Shown here: piece after piece, positions 17,301-25,553 of the stretch
Layout of the letters: each line of letters opens with the position of its first letter
How positions within the stretch are numbered: position 1 is the stretch's first letter
Source of the DNA: Chrysochromulina parva
Taxonomy: Eukaryota > Haptophyta > Prymnesiales > Chrysochromulinaceae
Direction: 5' to 3'
DNA length: 28,866 nucleotides
NCBI GenBank assembly: GCA_002887195.1
Contig: PJAB01000362.1
Span: 1-28,866, forward strand
Position numbers and translations under genes: made by a program
The notes under the pieces: generated by a model
What the model saw: only the letters and a program-made list of their open reading frames with translations
What the model was told of the DNA's origin: nothing
Database searches by the model: none

Positions 17301-18385
17301 GACACAGCAAAGACGTGAAGTGTCGCTTGTGCGCGTGCAGCCAAGCTGGATCGCGTCAGCTTATCCAGCCGCGTGGCCTCGCACAGCACGCCACCATCGC
17401 CGCCGCCGTCTGCGACAGCCTGCAGCACAGACACGCACAGCTGCATCGCGCCATCGCCAACTGTCGCGCTGTTGGGCTCGCTTCCCCGGCAGTGCAGCGC
17501 CAGTGTCTCGAGTGCGTGGCCGGGTATCTTGCGACTGTCCTTGGCCGCTTGCTCAGCCCAGAGCTTGAGGGCACACGCGGTGCTAGAAATCACAGGATCG
17601 AGCGCCACGCGCTCATCCACAGGCGGACGTGCTCCGTATTCCACTGTGTCAGCGCACACGATGTCGCAGTCGACGCCGAAGAGATTTGCGTGGATGGCCA
17701 GCTTACCGAGTTTCACATGCGCTGGATTGGCAGATGGATGCGCCTTGAGCAGCGCTTCAAGCGCCTGCACTTGCTCTAGTGTTGCAGGAGCTGCGCTGTG
17801 CACCAGCAGATCCACGTCACTCTTCCTCACATACGTCTTCTTCTTCACCGACCCAGCAATGGTTACAAGGACGCCCGGCCCAAATACCGAGAGAGCTGCT
17901 CCACGCACGGCAGATAATACCATGTCGAGATATAGGCGGAGATCAATATTCAGCGCGCGCTCAGATCTAACGATGTGCGCAAAGGCGAGCGCCTCGCTCG
18001 AGCGAACATAGGTGGAAAGTCGGACGGCAGGCTGGATGGCAGGCCGGTTGAGTGGAATCGTGCAACCAGAGCCCGATACGTCCGAGATTGCAGCGGTTGC
18101 TTTCATAGCGGCCACTGTTGAAACATTCGCCGCGACCACGGCGGCTGGATTTGGTGGGTTTTGTGCTGGATTTGGTGCCGCTCTCACCAGACAGGCGTCG
18201 ATCGTCTCGGACCCTGGTTCGGCAACGTTCACGTCTTCGGGTACTGCCTCAGAGCCTGGCTCGACAGCGAGAGGTGATGACGATCCCGAAGGGCCCTCCA
18301 GGTCCCGGATGAATGGCTCGGCTTGTGCGCGAGGCTTGCTCGCGGTGCTGCCGCCCCATCGGATGCGCACCATCCATTTTTTCAT
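14315..18385 (-). CDS. OAS/CD-NTase-like nucleotidyltransferase fused to TPR and right-handed beta-helix domains
   Basis: The first ATG is at 18385, giving 1356 residues; a longer reading needs a TTG start. After a disordered N-terminus, about 130-300 is a polymerase-beta-type nucleotidyltransferase: AGSVKKKTYVRKSDVDLLV (G178, S179, D190, D192), the third acidic strand FGVDCDIVC (D239 or D241), and IPGHALETLALHC, which resembles the helix after the catalytic domain in OAS-like enzymes. All three metal-binding acidic positions appear intact. About 584-690 are TPR-like helices, and 810-915 are clear TPRs (RTRGNEAF, FYSKALNLEP). About 950-1335 is a parallel beta-helix, opening with LILLPGVYTEQLHI and repeating short strands (LRSCHLLKC, LYDCVLRRC, MRRCTLEN). 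It could make a nucleotide signal or tail an RNA; the product is unknown. Confidence 0.85.
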   Translation of the reverse strand: MKKWMVRIRWGGSTASKPRAQAEPFIRDLEGPSGSSSPLAVEPGSEAVPEDVNVAEPGSETIDACLVRAAPNPAQNPPNPAAVVAANVSTVAAMKATAAISDVSGSGCTIPLNRPAIQPAVRLSTYVRSSEALAFAHIVRSERALNIDLRLYLDMVLSAVRGAALSVFGPGVLVTIAGSVKKKTYVRKSDVDLLVHSAAPATLEQVQALEALLKAHPSANPAHVKLGKLAIHANLFGVDCDIVCADTVEYGARPPVDERVALDPVISSTACALKLWAEQAAKDSRKIPGHALETLALHCRGSEPNSATVGDGAMQLCVSVLQAVADGGGDGGVLCEATRLDKLTRSSLAARAQATLHVFAVSRALLPGGCFRTAAEVRVWLTRGCCHPWAAQNTIAGLVPGWLFCTSAQQRAVDPTFSIFAEGERTEDGTEDGVDGSQLDPGVESGFAIEDLVLDSENSLRLMLATPLASYIQAGVAIDVLRASVMRASVPASSEISQLQDLKEKGSMVAARMLESRFLWLMGEQALVQGDCVRATGCFASSMRNSVSDGDPFSGGGQYGQSDTSPYITCAAEVLSRDPCHGDAMLLRAWALRRLGRLPDAEEVLNTLVAHHSPSDARGALCMRANLRGNNGDWRGLLEGSERCLQICPEEPMFHYWMAIARDRLLGTTSETNRATEAALAISSFRRFLAGASPEGRKVSQALFEIAMLQAKLAFLKANGGRYGRQVLDADLVLDADFFDADFFATVRAAQAAEANRLPMFEGESCDARDEALLIMRMHEARAADGFVPKERMEEVLTGLPADGMERADVLRTRGNEAFTTCDFSMADEFYSKALNLEPENAELLCNRAAARRRLRWFTAAADDARAALITRPGWAKAQYRVAQAHMGRRDGASATAAASAAATLLPDDVAIRRLLEEALTLKSAQSGAKSLPDVRSYPQLWERVAYKDNMHVVCADGGAAFACIADALQQLTALPHSPGVTLILLPGVYTEQLHIEASRVQLLGWISTQSGRRGAEIRMSTDAQAVHRFRSSGGPKASGLTGYVLITATGTEADFCVEGLQLVQPTGAPHTDTGSCVLCRQGAAVRVIDCQARTPDSPVFAVTDAGSYLSLKRVFVRHESSAAALAVDNASLECDECTFSKLQKCAVEVRSGARAVLRSCHLLKCAQQAVVLYAGGVRLELYDCVLRRCGKHPNKSAVLAECGSLIMRRCTLENHDAEAIVLQASEKSGELKTAAVALLDSCKFNHNRHGVAIYFGSGLLLDCTALDNVQSGVLISGVPPQARLTLRGCTLARNGAAASPTDLIVKGRTLFERSVQLDSKNAFSVPPVILSDAEADFSVRWSSAELQRACARRVS
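16154..16208 (-). repeat. Compound 15/18-bp tandem repeat within the TPR gene
   Basis: On the plus strand AAAAAAGTCTGCATC occurs twice (16154-16168, 16169-16183), then AAGTCTGCATCAAGCACC occurs twice (16173-16190, 16191-16208), overlapping the first pair. In the protein it gives the run LDADLVLDADFFDADFF between TPR blocks. The repeats keep frame, so they look like recent slippage in a tolerant linker. Confidence 0.85.
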
Positions 18386-18656
18386 CGACACTTGTGTTTC
18401 GTCACGCGGATCAGGGAGCTTACCTGCCCTGTCAAGAGCGCTCGTCTTGAGCGGGAAGTATCGATTCAATTAAGCGCCCAAAAGGACGCTGGCCATCCCC
18501 GCGGGGTCCGACCAAAGCCGATCGGCACGATTGTGGCCGACGCCTCGATGAGCATTTGTGAGGGCTGAGGCTCCAAGCCCGAAACGCACGTACTTTACAT
18601 CACCTCCGTACGACCGTACCGATAACGCACATTCGACGCTCGGTGGCCGGGTCATC
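18386..18656. promoter_or_regulatory. Intergenic region: 3' end of the IQ/EF-hand/WW gene and promoter of the nucleotidyltransferase gene
   Basis: Both flanking genes are on the minus strand, so this 271-bp segment should hold one 3' UTR and one promoter. TTACA at 18595-18599 reads TGTAA on the minus strand, 58 nt past the upstream stop. A good splice donor (CAG|GTAAGC on the minus strand near 18421) could mark a 5' UTR intron of the nucleotidyltransferase gene, but no exon can be proven. Confidence 0.4.
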
Positions 18657-21600
18657 TCACTCCCCGCCAACTCCGGAATCATCGAGGAGCCGCATGACGA
18701 CGCCCGCGAGAAAGCTGAGCTGCGGCGCCTCCCACTGCGTCCACCCACACGCGGGCTGCCAGAAGTAGCGGTCGCAAACGTCGGGCCGTTCGCACACGAG
18801 CCAGCCGGGCGGCGGTGGCATGCTCAGGGCCAGGTGAGCGAGCCAGAGCAGATGCGGGTGGGTGGTCGGCTCGATACCGAGGTACAGAGCAGTCTGGAGG
18901 ACGCTCTCGAGCGAGCAGGGATGCTTGGCCAGCTGTGCCGCACGTGCTACCTGAGGAGCCCCATGCCATAACTCAGCTTCGGCCGTCCGAAGCAGCTCCA
19001 CGCCGCTCAGCCCAGGCCAGAAGCTCGTGGCGGTCGCCGCCGCCAAGCGCGCCGCGCTCGTCTCGAGAGCGACGCGCGGGAGCACGCACTTGGTGAGCGA
19101 GGCGCGCGCCGTCTCGGGCAGCAGGCATTCGTGCCGTGTACCCGTCGCAAAGTCGAAACAGTACAGGCCGCCCGTGGGCGACGGCGCTCCGCCTGCAGAG
19201 CCCGCGCCCGCGCCCGCATCGGCGTCGGCAAAGACGACAAACGAGTCGGTGAACCGAGGGCGAAGGTGGCGCGGGTGGGCCATAAGGCGATCAAAGAAGG
19301 GGGCGAGGAGCGCCGACAAAGGGTGGCCGGTGGCCGTGGCGCCGGTGATCGCGTGCACGTACGTCGGCTGTTCTCTGGAATCATCCGAATTCGTCAATTC
19401 TCTGGAATCGTCCGAATTCGTCAACGTCGTCAGGCTCCAGTTGGGCGGCAGCGGCGCGCGCGCCAGCTCGATGACGAGCGGCAGCACGCAGCAGGCGAGA
19501 GCGTCCGCCTGGTGCGGCGCTCCAAGCTTCAAACCGACGGATTGGCCAACGGCGACGACCCACGCGGGCGTGAGAGGGCCCTGACGCAGCCGCGGCTGCG
19601 AGCTCATCGACTGCAAGGCTCGCAGCTGACTCCACGTGCCTCCGCCGGCCGCTGCCTCTGCCGGTGCACATGCGGCCGCCAGACGTTTGGCGAGGCGCTG
19701 CGCGCCAAAGATGCGCGGTCGCTCGAGCGCATGCCATGCATCGCGCCGTCCACTTCGGCTGGGTTCGGGTGGCGGCGGTGGCAGCGAGGGCGGCGGCGCG
19801 CACAGGCCGCGCACGACATTGTGCGCACCCGAGAGGCGGATCATCATCTCTTTGGCCCGAGTACGTGCGAGCGAAGCGGCTGCTGACGCAGGTGCTGCAG
19901 CTAGTGGTGGCGCAGGTGCTGCAGCTAGTGGTGGCGCAGGTGCTGCAGCTAGTGATGGCGCAGGTGCTGCAGCTAGTGCTGCAACTGGTTCCGGCGCTCG
20001 TGCTGGTGCCGATGCAGACCCGAGGGAGGGCGGTGCGCCATGCTGGGCGAGCTGTCTCTCGATGCGCTGGCACACACTATCGACGGCTTCCTGCAAAGCC
20101 GACGCGTCAAACTCGGGCGCATTGGCGCGGATGCGTTTGGGGCAGATGAGCATGTGATGGTCGGCGCGCACGGGCTTGGCGAGCGATGCGCAATAGTAGC
20201 AAAAGTGTCCGCTCGTGTCCGCAACTGAGTGCGAGGGGCGGCGCGAAGACGGCGAGGAGTTGAGGAAGACGTCACCTTCCTCAGCAGGCGTCCTCGGCCT
20301 CGTCGTCGTCGTCGTCGGCGGCAGACCCACATTCCAACGGATGTCCACCTTTACAGTGGCCTTGCCAGGCACGGCCACCTCAGGCCAGAGTGCGCACGTC
20401 TCCTTCAGTGCGCCGATCAGCATCAGCTTCCCCCGCGCACGAGCCCTCGCCGTTCGCAGCTCCTGCCGCTTCGCCTTCAGAGCAAGCGCCGTGCGAGCAT
20501 TCAGGCCTGGCACGTCTTGCACGCCGAGGAAACGGCCAAGGGAACGGCCCGTTGGCTGCTCGGCAGCAGCCACTGGAGCGTGAGCTGCAGCGTCCTCGGC
20601 CGTGGCACCGGCGGCCTCCGGCGGCCTCCAGATCGCCCTCTGCAGCTCCTGGAACTCGATGGCACCGCCGCCGTCGCGGTCATATGACTCGAAGAGACGA
20701 TCGACCTCGTGCGAAGGCACATCGATCCCGAGCAGGGCGACCGCCTTGCGCAGCTCCGCCTTGCGCACCTTGCCGTCACCGTTGGTGTCCCACTGCTTGA
20801 ACTGATCGAGCAATTTGGCATGGTTCTCGACGAGCACGCTCCGTAATTGCTGCTGGACGGTGACGAGGGCGTCCGTGGCGTCAAGGCGAGGGGAGGCTTG
20901 GGGCGAGGCCGGCGATGGCCGTTGGCCCCACGTAAGGGTCTCGAGGCTGCGCTGCAACTCGGAAGCCCCTAGACGGCGAAGGTAGGCGAGGCGGCCTGGC
21001 TCGAGGGTACGCTTCTGAGCGCACAGGGAGGCCAGCGCAGCCTCGGCACTCGCTATCGTCTCGCGCGCCTCCGACTCGAGACACTCGAGGCTCGGCCGCT
21101 CAAAGGTCGTCTTCTGAGCGGCGCTGATGACGTGGCGCACGACCGCCCGTGCACCGGAGCGCCCTTGGCGCAGAGGGCCCGAGGACCTTGCCAGAATCTC
21201 GCCGAGCTTGCCGTTGGACGCTGCCTCGGAGAGGTTTTGGAGCACTTCGGCTGTGGAAGGCTCTCCATCCTTTTCGCGCCGCACCGCGAGCACGAGCTTT
21301 GCGGTCGGGTGCTCGCCGAAGCCGCTGGCTCCGCTGCTGCCGGCTGAGCTCCTGCCGCCGCCGCTGCTTCTGCCCTGCGCGGCCGTCGCCGCTGCCGCCG
21401 CTGGCCCTGCCGCTGCCTCCACCGCGGCCGCCTCCTCGTCGGTGAGGAGCGACACCTCCTTGACGTACAGTCGGGACTCGGGCACCATGGTGTTGAGCAC
21501 CTCCGAGAGGAGGTCGGCCGTCTCGTCAAGCACGTTCTCGCGTGCGGCTTTGCCCTCGTCCGAGTCCATGGCGGCCAGCACCTCGTCGTATGCGAGCGGG

Positions 21601-24600
21601 TGTGCTGGCTCTGACGAGACTGACGAGACCGACCAGACCGAGCTGCTCAGAGGGGGTGCGCCGTCGCTCGAGAGGCGCCGCCCAAAGGGGGAGGGGATGC
21701 CCCCCCTGTCCAAGCTAGCGGCGGGGGCATTACCCTCCCTGTCCGAGCTACCAACCCAGGTAGTGCGCCTCGTGCCTCGCGGACTGTGGTTTGGCGCAGC
21801 GCGCGCCTCGGTGAGGACCGCGGAGAGCACATCGGCGGCCGAGGAGGCCACGCCGGGCGCGACGAGGGGGGAGACGGCAGTCACCGAGCGTCGCCACGAT
21901 GGTGACTCATGTTTGGACAGCTCTGGAGGCCGACGCAGGAAGAGCGTGATGGCGCCATCTACGTGGGTCGTCGCATGCACAGGCATCGTGCGCAACTCAT
22001 TTGCGAGTTGCCTCGCCGCGTCGAGCTCCAAGCTGAGAAGACGGCACGCCTTTGCCGCGCGACGCTCTGCGGGCTTCAGACTGAGCAGCACGCGCTGGAG
22101 CCGGCAGCGCCGTGCCGCCAGTCGCCGGTCAAGCGACTCCCACGCCGTGCAGTGTATGGCGCGCCAGGTGCGCACCGAGCCTTCGGCGGTGAGCCACTCA
22201 TCAAGGTCGCAAGTGATGTCCAAGCCACGCCAGCCAAGCTTGCGGATCGCCTCACTCCAGGTGTCTATCGAGTGGAGGACCGCACCCACCGACTTCGAAA
22301 ACGCCGTCGCCGCCGCCGCCGCGTCCTTCGCAGCCTTGCTGACCATGCTCGACGCGCCGGAGTCTCCTTGTGCGGCGCTCGCGGTGGCTGCGCGCACGAG
22401 GGCCACGGCCGCGACGGCCGCGCTCGCCGCTCCCTCCGCGGCGGCGACGCGCCGAGCGGCGCTCGCGCGCTGCGATGCAAGGCTGTCTTCTGCCTCTGCG
22501 AGCTCCACCTGCGCCTCGAGCTCCGCCACCGCTTGCTCACATGCCGCGAGCTGCACGTTCAGAGCATAGGCCGGCAGGACGCCCCAGGCTCTCGCCGCCT
22601 GTAGAGCGCTGACGGCGCCGCGGCTGAGTGCGACCCTCTCGCCGAGCTCCGCCGCACTGATGCCGGCCGTCTCATTGCCCAACGCAACCTCGGCATGGAT
22701 CTTCACCTCCACTTCGGCCGCAGCGGCAGTGGCCGCTTGCACCGCTTCCTTTGCCTTCTCGGCCGCGGCCGCGGCGGCCTCGGCTGTGGGCACGTCCTCG
22801 TGCACAGCCTCCCACATGGCCGCTTCGATCTCGGATCGGGCGGCGGCGAGGGCCGCGCGCTCCCTTGCCACTCGAGCGCCCCGGAGCATCGTCAGCACAT
22901 CGACCTGTGAGAGCCGCCCGCCCAAGGCGATCCTCTCGGGCCTTGCGCGCCAGTAGGAGTCGTCAGCTGGGGAGGCCATGCTCGCTGCGGCCGCCGCTGC
23001 CTCGTCAGTCGCACGAACGACCACCTCGCTCCACGCGCCGGAGTGGGCACCACGCGCAGCTCCGGCAGCCCCACCGGTGATGGCCGCCTCGAGGCTGGCC
23101 GCAGCCCGGTTGGCAATCTTGATCCCCAGCCCTCGCTGCTTCTCGTCCGCGGCGCACGCGGCTGGGAGCAGCCGCGACAGCAGCGGCGCATGAAGGGTAC
23201 CATCCGGATCGTCCTCGTCATCCTCGTCCACCTCCTTCTCCCCGTCCTCAGCGTTCACGTTCACAGCGTCCCCTGACGAACCCCTCCCTAGGAGCGCCGT
23301 ATCGGGCGTGACGAGGCTCGGCCGGTTCACGTTCACAGCGTCCCCTGACGAACCCCTCCCTTGGAGCGCCGTTTCGGGCATGACGAGGCTCGGCCGGCTG
23401 CTGCTCGCCTCGCTCGCGTGCGTGAAGGCTCGCCAGAGCACCTGACGCAGCTCGCGCTTCCGTCCGAGGAGGCCACGCACTGCCATTGCGACGCGTGCTG
23501 GCAAGCGCTCGAGGTGCTCATGGGCCCTCGCCTTGAGCTCCTCGCGCTCGCGACGTTGTCGTTTCACCTCCATCCGCGCAGTCGTGACGCGGGCTTTGCG
23601 CTGGATCACGCCTGTGGCGGCCTGTTGTCGCCGGCGAGTGTCGCGCCTCTCCCGATTCGCCACCAACTCGCTCGCAATCCGCGCCTGGCGCTCGGTCATT
23701 TGTCGCTGGCGAGTGTCGCGCCTCTCCCGATTCGCCTCCAACTCGCTCGCAATCCGCGCCTGGCGCTCAGTGGGCTTACGAGTGGGGCTTATGCGCCCAT
23801 TGGGATGTGGTCCATCATCACCGATGATGCCGCCGCCGCCGCCGCCGCCGCCACCGCCGCCGCCGCTCGTGAGAGCCGCAATCTGCTCCGCCGCAAACTT
23901 CTCGTCGATGACCAGCTGGCTTGCAGTGCGAAGGAAGAAGCCGCGCGCGATCGCCTGGACTTTGATGACGGCAAACAGCTGCTTTTGCTCGATTTCCTTG
24001 CGGTGGCGCTGCACGAGCGCGCGCTGCACGCGCACCATCTTGCGCGCGAGCCGGTTGCGGTACGCGCGCTGCACGAGCTCGCACGCCGCCGTGAGGTGCA
24101 GCGCCTCGACACAGCTCTGCTGGTAGCGCAGCAGCTTCGAGTAGCACTCGCCCCCGTACAGGATGACCTGAAGCGCCGCCCACTGCCATCGGCTGGATAG
24201 CCGTCCGTGCTTCGCCCTCTCTGCTGCGGCGCGTGCGAGGCTGCTGCTCGAGCTCGTGAGCGAGCAGCGCTGGCACTCTTCCAGAAGCATATGCTGGGCG
24301 GCCTGCACCGCGGAGAGGTACTCGGGATCGGAGTCGGGTGGCGGGTCGAAGATCGAAGCGAGCTCCGTCGCCGCCCGTCCGAAGGGCAGCGCCTGGAGCG
24401 AGTGCACCGAGCTAAAGAGCCACGGGACCTGCTCCCCGAACCAGCCGAGCAGCAGAGGGTTGAGTTGTAGGGGCAGCGGGAGCACGGCGAGGTCGGTCGT
24501 CATCTTGAGCAGGTACGAGACGCCCTGCCAACAAAAGGGGAGTTCGCGCGCAGGAAGGAGTTGCAGCTCCGCCGAGCCGCGTCGCATCGCCGCTCGCCAC

Positions 24601-25553
24601 TCGGCGATACCGGTACAGATGGCGACCGACTCGGAGCGGAGGGCGCGTAGCAGTGAGGCGAGACGCAGCCGAACGCCGTTGAGCGCCACGTCGTCGCGCA
24701 ACCAGCGCTGCGTCGCCGCATCGCGTGCCTCAGGCCCCTCGGGCAGAGGCAGAAGCATGCGCAGCTGAGCGACGAGGCTCTCGCGAACCTCGATGCGCTC
24801 CGAGAGACGCTGGCGCAGCGCGGCCGCCTCGACGGCCGCCTCCACGGCCACACGCACGGGCGGCGGCGGCGGCAGCGGCTGCAGCTGCGGAGCGGCCGGC
24901 GGTTGCACTCCGGTGAGCAAGTACTGCAGTCGCTCCGCGTTGGTCATCAGCCGGCGGCTCGCGTAGATCGGGCCGTCGAAGACGGTCGTGTAGCTCGCTG
25001 GCAGCTTGATGACTCGCGCGGGCCGCTGGTTCAGGCTGCCGCGCCCGCTCCCGAGCGTGGTGTTCGTCATGTTTGTCGTGTTCGTCGTGTTCGACGGCCC
25101 GCCGTCCAATGGATCGAGGTACTCGTCCTCCATGGTCTCACTGCCACCATAGAAAGAGTCGACCGCCACCTGCGAGAATTCGGACCCTGAGAGCAGTGAG
25201 GCGCCCGCGGCCTCATCGCCGTAGGGCACGTCGCGCACCCACCAGCGAGGCCGGTGGCGGTGTAGCTTGCGGTGGAGACGAGGAGTTGAGCCAGAAACTG
25301 TCATCGGCCTCGGCGGCTGAACCGGCGGCAGCTGCGTGGTCGAATCAGTGGCGAGCGGCTCCAAATGTGCCAGATGCACCTGCATGCGCACCGGACCTTT
25401 CAGCAGAAGCTTCCGCCGTCGGCGTGGCGGGATCACGCTGCTGTCCACGCCATTGAGTATCCGCCGCTTGTAGAATTCGCCATCTAATATGGATAGTGCC
25501 GGTCCCACTATCAATCTTTCCGGCGGTGGACCTACGGGCGGCCGAGGTATCAT
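18657..25553 (-). CDS. Giant IQ / coiled-coil / EF-hand / zinc-finger protein with C-terminal CEP164-like WW modules
   Basis: A 2298-residue intronless frame starts at ATG 25553. IQ-like helices lie near 490-545 (VIKVQAIARGFFLR) and about 640, followed by Arg/Glu-rich coiled coil. A 12-Gly run is at about 562-574. Two canonical EF-hand loops follow: DTNGDGKVRKAE (1589-1600) and DRDGGGAIEFQE (1625-1636). A C-x2-C-x12-H-x4-C finger is at about 1782-1810. The C-terminus has WW-like modules at about 2010-2090 and 2225-2285; the last, LGIEPTTHPHLLWLA then PPPPGW and WTQWEAP, resembles the N-terminal module of the centriolar protein CEP164 and of several flagellar proteins. IQ motifs and EF-hands suggest calmodulin or calcium control. 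A basal-body or flagellar role is inferred. The family as a whole was not recognised. Confidence 0.82.
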   Translation of the reverse strand: MIPRPPVGPPPERLIVGPALSILDGEFYKRRILNGVDSSVIPPRRRRKLLLKGPVRMQVHLAHLEPLATDSTTQLPPVQPPRPMTVSGSTPRLHRKLHRHRPRWWVRDVPYGDEAAGASLLSGSEFSQVAVDSFYGGSETMEDEYLDPLDGGPSNTTNTTNMTNTTLGSGRGSLNQRPARVIKLPASYTTVFDGPIYASRRLMTNAERLQYLLTGVQPPAAPQLQPLPPPPPVRVAVEAAVEAAALRQRLSERIEVRESLVAQLRMLLPLPEGPEARDAATQRWLRDDVALNGVRLRLASLLRALRSESVAICTGIAEWRAAMRRGSAELQLLPARELPFCWQGVSYLLKMTTDLAVLPLPLQLNPLLLGWFGEQVPWLFSSVHSLQALPFGRAATELASIFDPPPDSDPEYLSAVQAAQHMLLEECQRCSLTSSSSSLARAAAERAKHGRLSSRWQWAALQVILYGGECYSKLLRYQQSCVEALHLTAACELVQRAYRNRLARKMVRVQRALVQRHRKEIEQKQLFAVIKVQAIARGFFLRTASQLVIDEKFAAEQIAALTSGGGGGGGGGGGGIIGDDGPHPNGRISPTRKPTERQARIASELEANRERRDTRQRQMTERQARIASELVANRERRDTRRRQQAATGVIQRKARVTTARMEVKRQRREREELKARAHEHLERLPARVAMAVRGLLGRKRELRQVLWRAFTHASEASSSRPSLVMPETALQGRGSSGDAVNVNRPSLVTPDTALLGRGSSGDAVNVNAEDGEKEVDEDDEDDPDGTLHAPLLSRLLPAACAADEKQRGLGIKIANRAAASLEAAITGGAAGAARGAHSGAWSEVVVRATDEAAAAAASMASPADDSYWRARPERIALGGRLSQVDVLTMLRGARVARERAALAAARSEIEAAMWEAVHEDVPTAEAAAAAAEKAKEAVQAATAAAAEVEVKIHAEVALGNETAGISAAELGERVALSRGAVSALQAARAWGVLPAYALNVQLAACEQAVAELEAQVELAEAEDSLASQRASAARRVAAAEGAASAAVAAVALVRAATASAAQGDSGASSMVSKAAKDAAAAATAFSKSVGAVLHSIDTWSEAIRKLGWRGLDITCDLDEWLTAEGSVRTWRAIHCTAWESLDRRLAARRCRLQRVLLSLKPAERRAAKACRLLSLELDAARQLANELRTMPVHATTHVDGAITLFLRRPPELSKHESPSWRRSVTAVSPLVAPGVASSAADVLSAVLTEARAAPNHSPRGTRRTTWVGSSDREGNAPAASLDRGGIPSPFGRRLSSDGAPPLSSSVWSVSSVSSEPAHPLAYDEVLAAMDSDEGKAARENVLDETADLLSEVLNTMVPESRLYVKEVSLLTDEEAAAVEAAAGPAAAAATAAQGRSSGGGRSSAGSSGASGFGEHPTAKLVLAVRREKDGEPSTAEVLQNLSEAASNGKLGEILARSSGPLRQGRSGARAVVRHVISAAQKTTFERPSLECLESEARETIASAEAALASLCAQKRTLEPGRLAYLRRLGASELQRSLETLTWGQRPSPASPQASPRLDATDALVTVQQQLRSVLVENHAKLLDQFKQWDTNGDGKVRKAELRKAVALLGIDVPSHEVDRLFESYDRDGGGAIEFQELQRAIWRPPEAAGATAEDAAAHAPVAAAEQPTGRSLGRFLGVQDVPGLNARTALALKAKRQELRTARARARGKLMLIGALKETCALWPEVAVPGKATVKVDIRWNVGLPPTTTTTRPRTPAEEGDVFLNSSPSSRRPSHSVADTSGHFCYYCASLAKPVRADHHMLICPKRIRANAPEFDASALQEAVDSVCQRIERQLAQHGAPPSLGSASAPARAPEPVAALAAAPAPSLAAAPAPPLAAAPAPPLAAAPASAAASLARTRAKEMMIRLSGAHNVVRGLCAPPPSLPPPPPEPSRSGRRDAWHALERPRIFGAQRLAKRLAAACAPAEAAAGGGTWSQLRALQSMSSQPRLRQGPLTPAWVVAVGQSVGLKLGAPHQADALACCVLPLVIELARAPLPPNWSLTTLTNSDDSRELTNSDDSREQPTYVHAITGATATGHPLSALLAPFFDRLMAHPRHLRPRFTDSFVVFADADAGAGAGSAGGAPSPTGGLYCFDFATGTRHECLLPETARASLTKCVLPRVALETSAARLAAATATSFWPGLSGVELLRTAEAELWHGAPQVARAAQLAKHPCSLESVLQTALYLGIEPTTHPHLLWLAHLALSMPPPPGWLVCERPDVCDRYFWQPACGWTQWEAPQLSFLAGVVMRLLDDSGVGGE
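19371..19424 (-). repeat. 27-bp direct repeat, two copies
   Basis: Copies at 19371-19397 and 19398-19424 differ by one base (ATCATCC versus ATCGTCC). They encode LTNSDDSRE twice in the first WW-like module of the giant minus-strand protein. Near identity indicates a recent duplication. Confidence 0.92.
19888..19980 (-). repeat. 24-bp tandem repeat coding for Pro-Ala-Pro-Pro-Leu-Ala-Ala-Ala
   Basis: About four units of GCAGGTGCTGCAGCTAGTGG-type sequence, period 24 bp, encode the PAPPLAAA spacer after the zinc-finger region. The units are almost identical, so the array is probably length-variable. Confidence 0.88.
23253..23396 (-). repeat. 72-bp tandem repeat, two copies
   Basis: Units at about 23253-23324 and 23325-23396 encode a 24-residue segment twice (RPSLVMPETAL... 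and RPSLVTPDTAL..., each ending GRGSSGDAVNV). They lie in the disordered region after the IQ/coiled-coil block. Confidence 0.88.
23630..23772 (-). repeat. 75-bp tandem repeat, two copies, in the coiled coil
   Basis: Two near-identical units encode TERQARIASEL followed by ANRERRDTR, period 25 residues. The period extends an Arg/Glu-rich helix without changing frame. Confidence 0.9.
23829..23868 (-). repeat. GCC-type trinucleotide run coding for 12 glycines
   Basis: A CCG/GCC trinucleotide tract encodes twelve consecutive glycines in the giant minus-strand protein. It is a likely polymorphic microsatellite. Confidence 0.9.

Noticed and set aside
14315..18385. Bacterial CBASS-type operon
   Set aside because: The enzyme is in a very large eukaryotic-style multidomain gene with no effector gene beside it on the same strand; flanking genes are clearly eukaryotic.
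21127..22569. 480-residue plus-strand open frame
   Set aside because: Antisense shadow of the giant IQ/EF-hand/WW gene; its composition (Ala/Ser/Arg runs) lacks any motif, while the minus frame has EF-hands and WW modules.
23253..23772. Repeats as a CRISPR array
   Set aside because: Only two copies per unit, head to tail without spacers, and translated in frame.
23361..24200. 279-residue plus-strand open frame
   Set aside because: Opposite the IQ/coiled-coil part of the giant gene. It repeats only because the underlying 75-bp units repeat.
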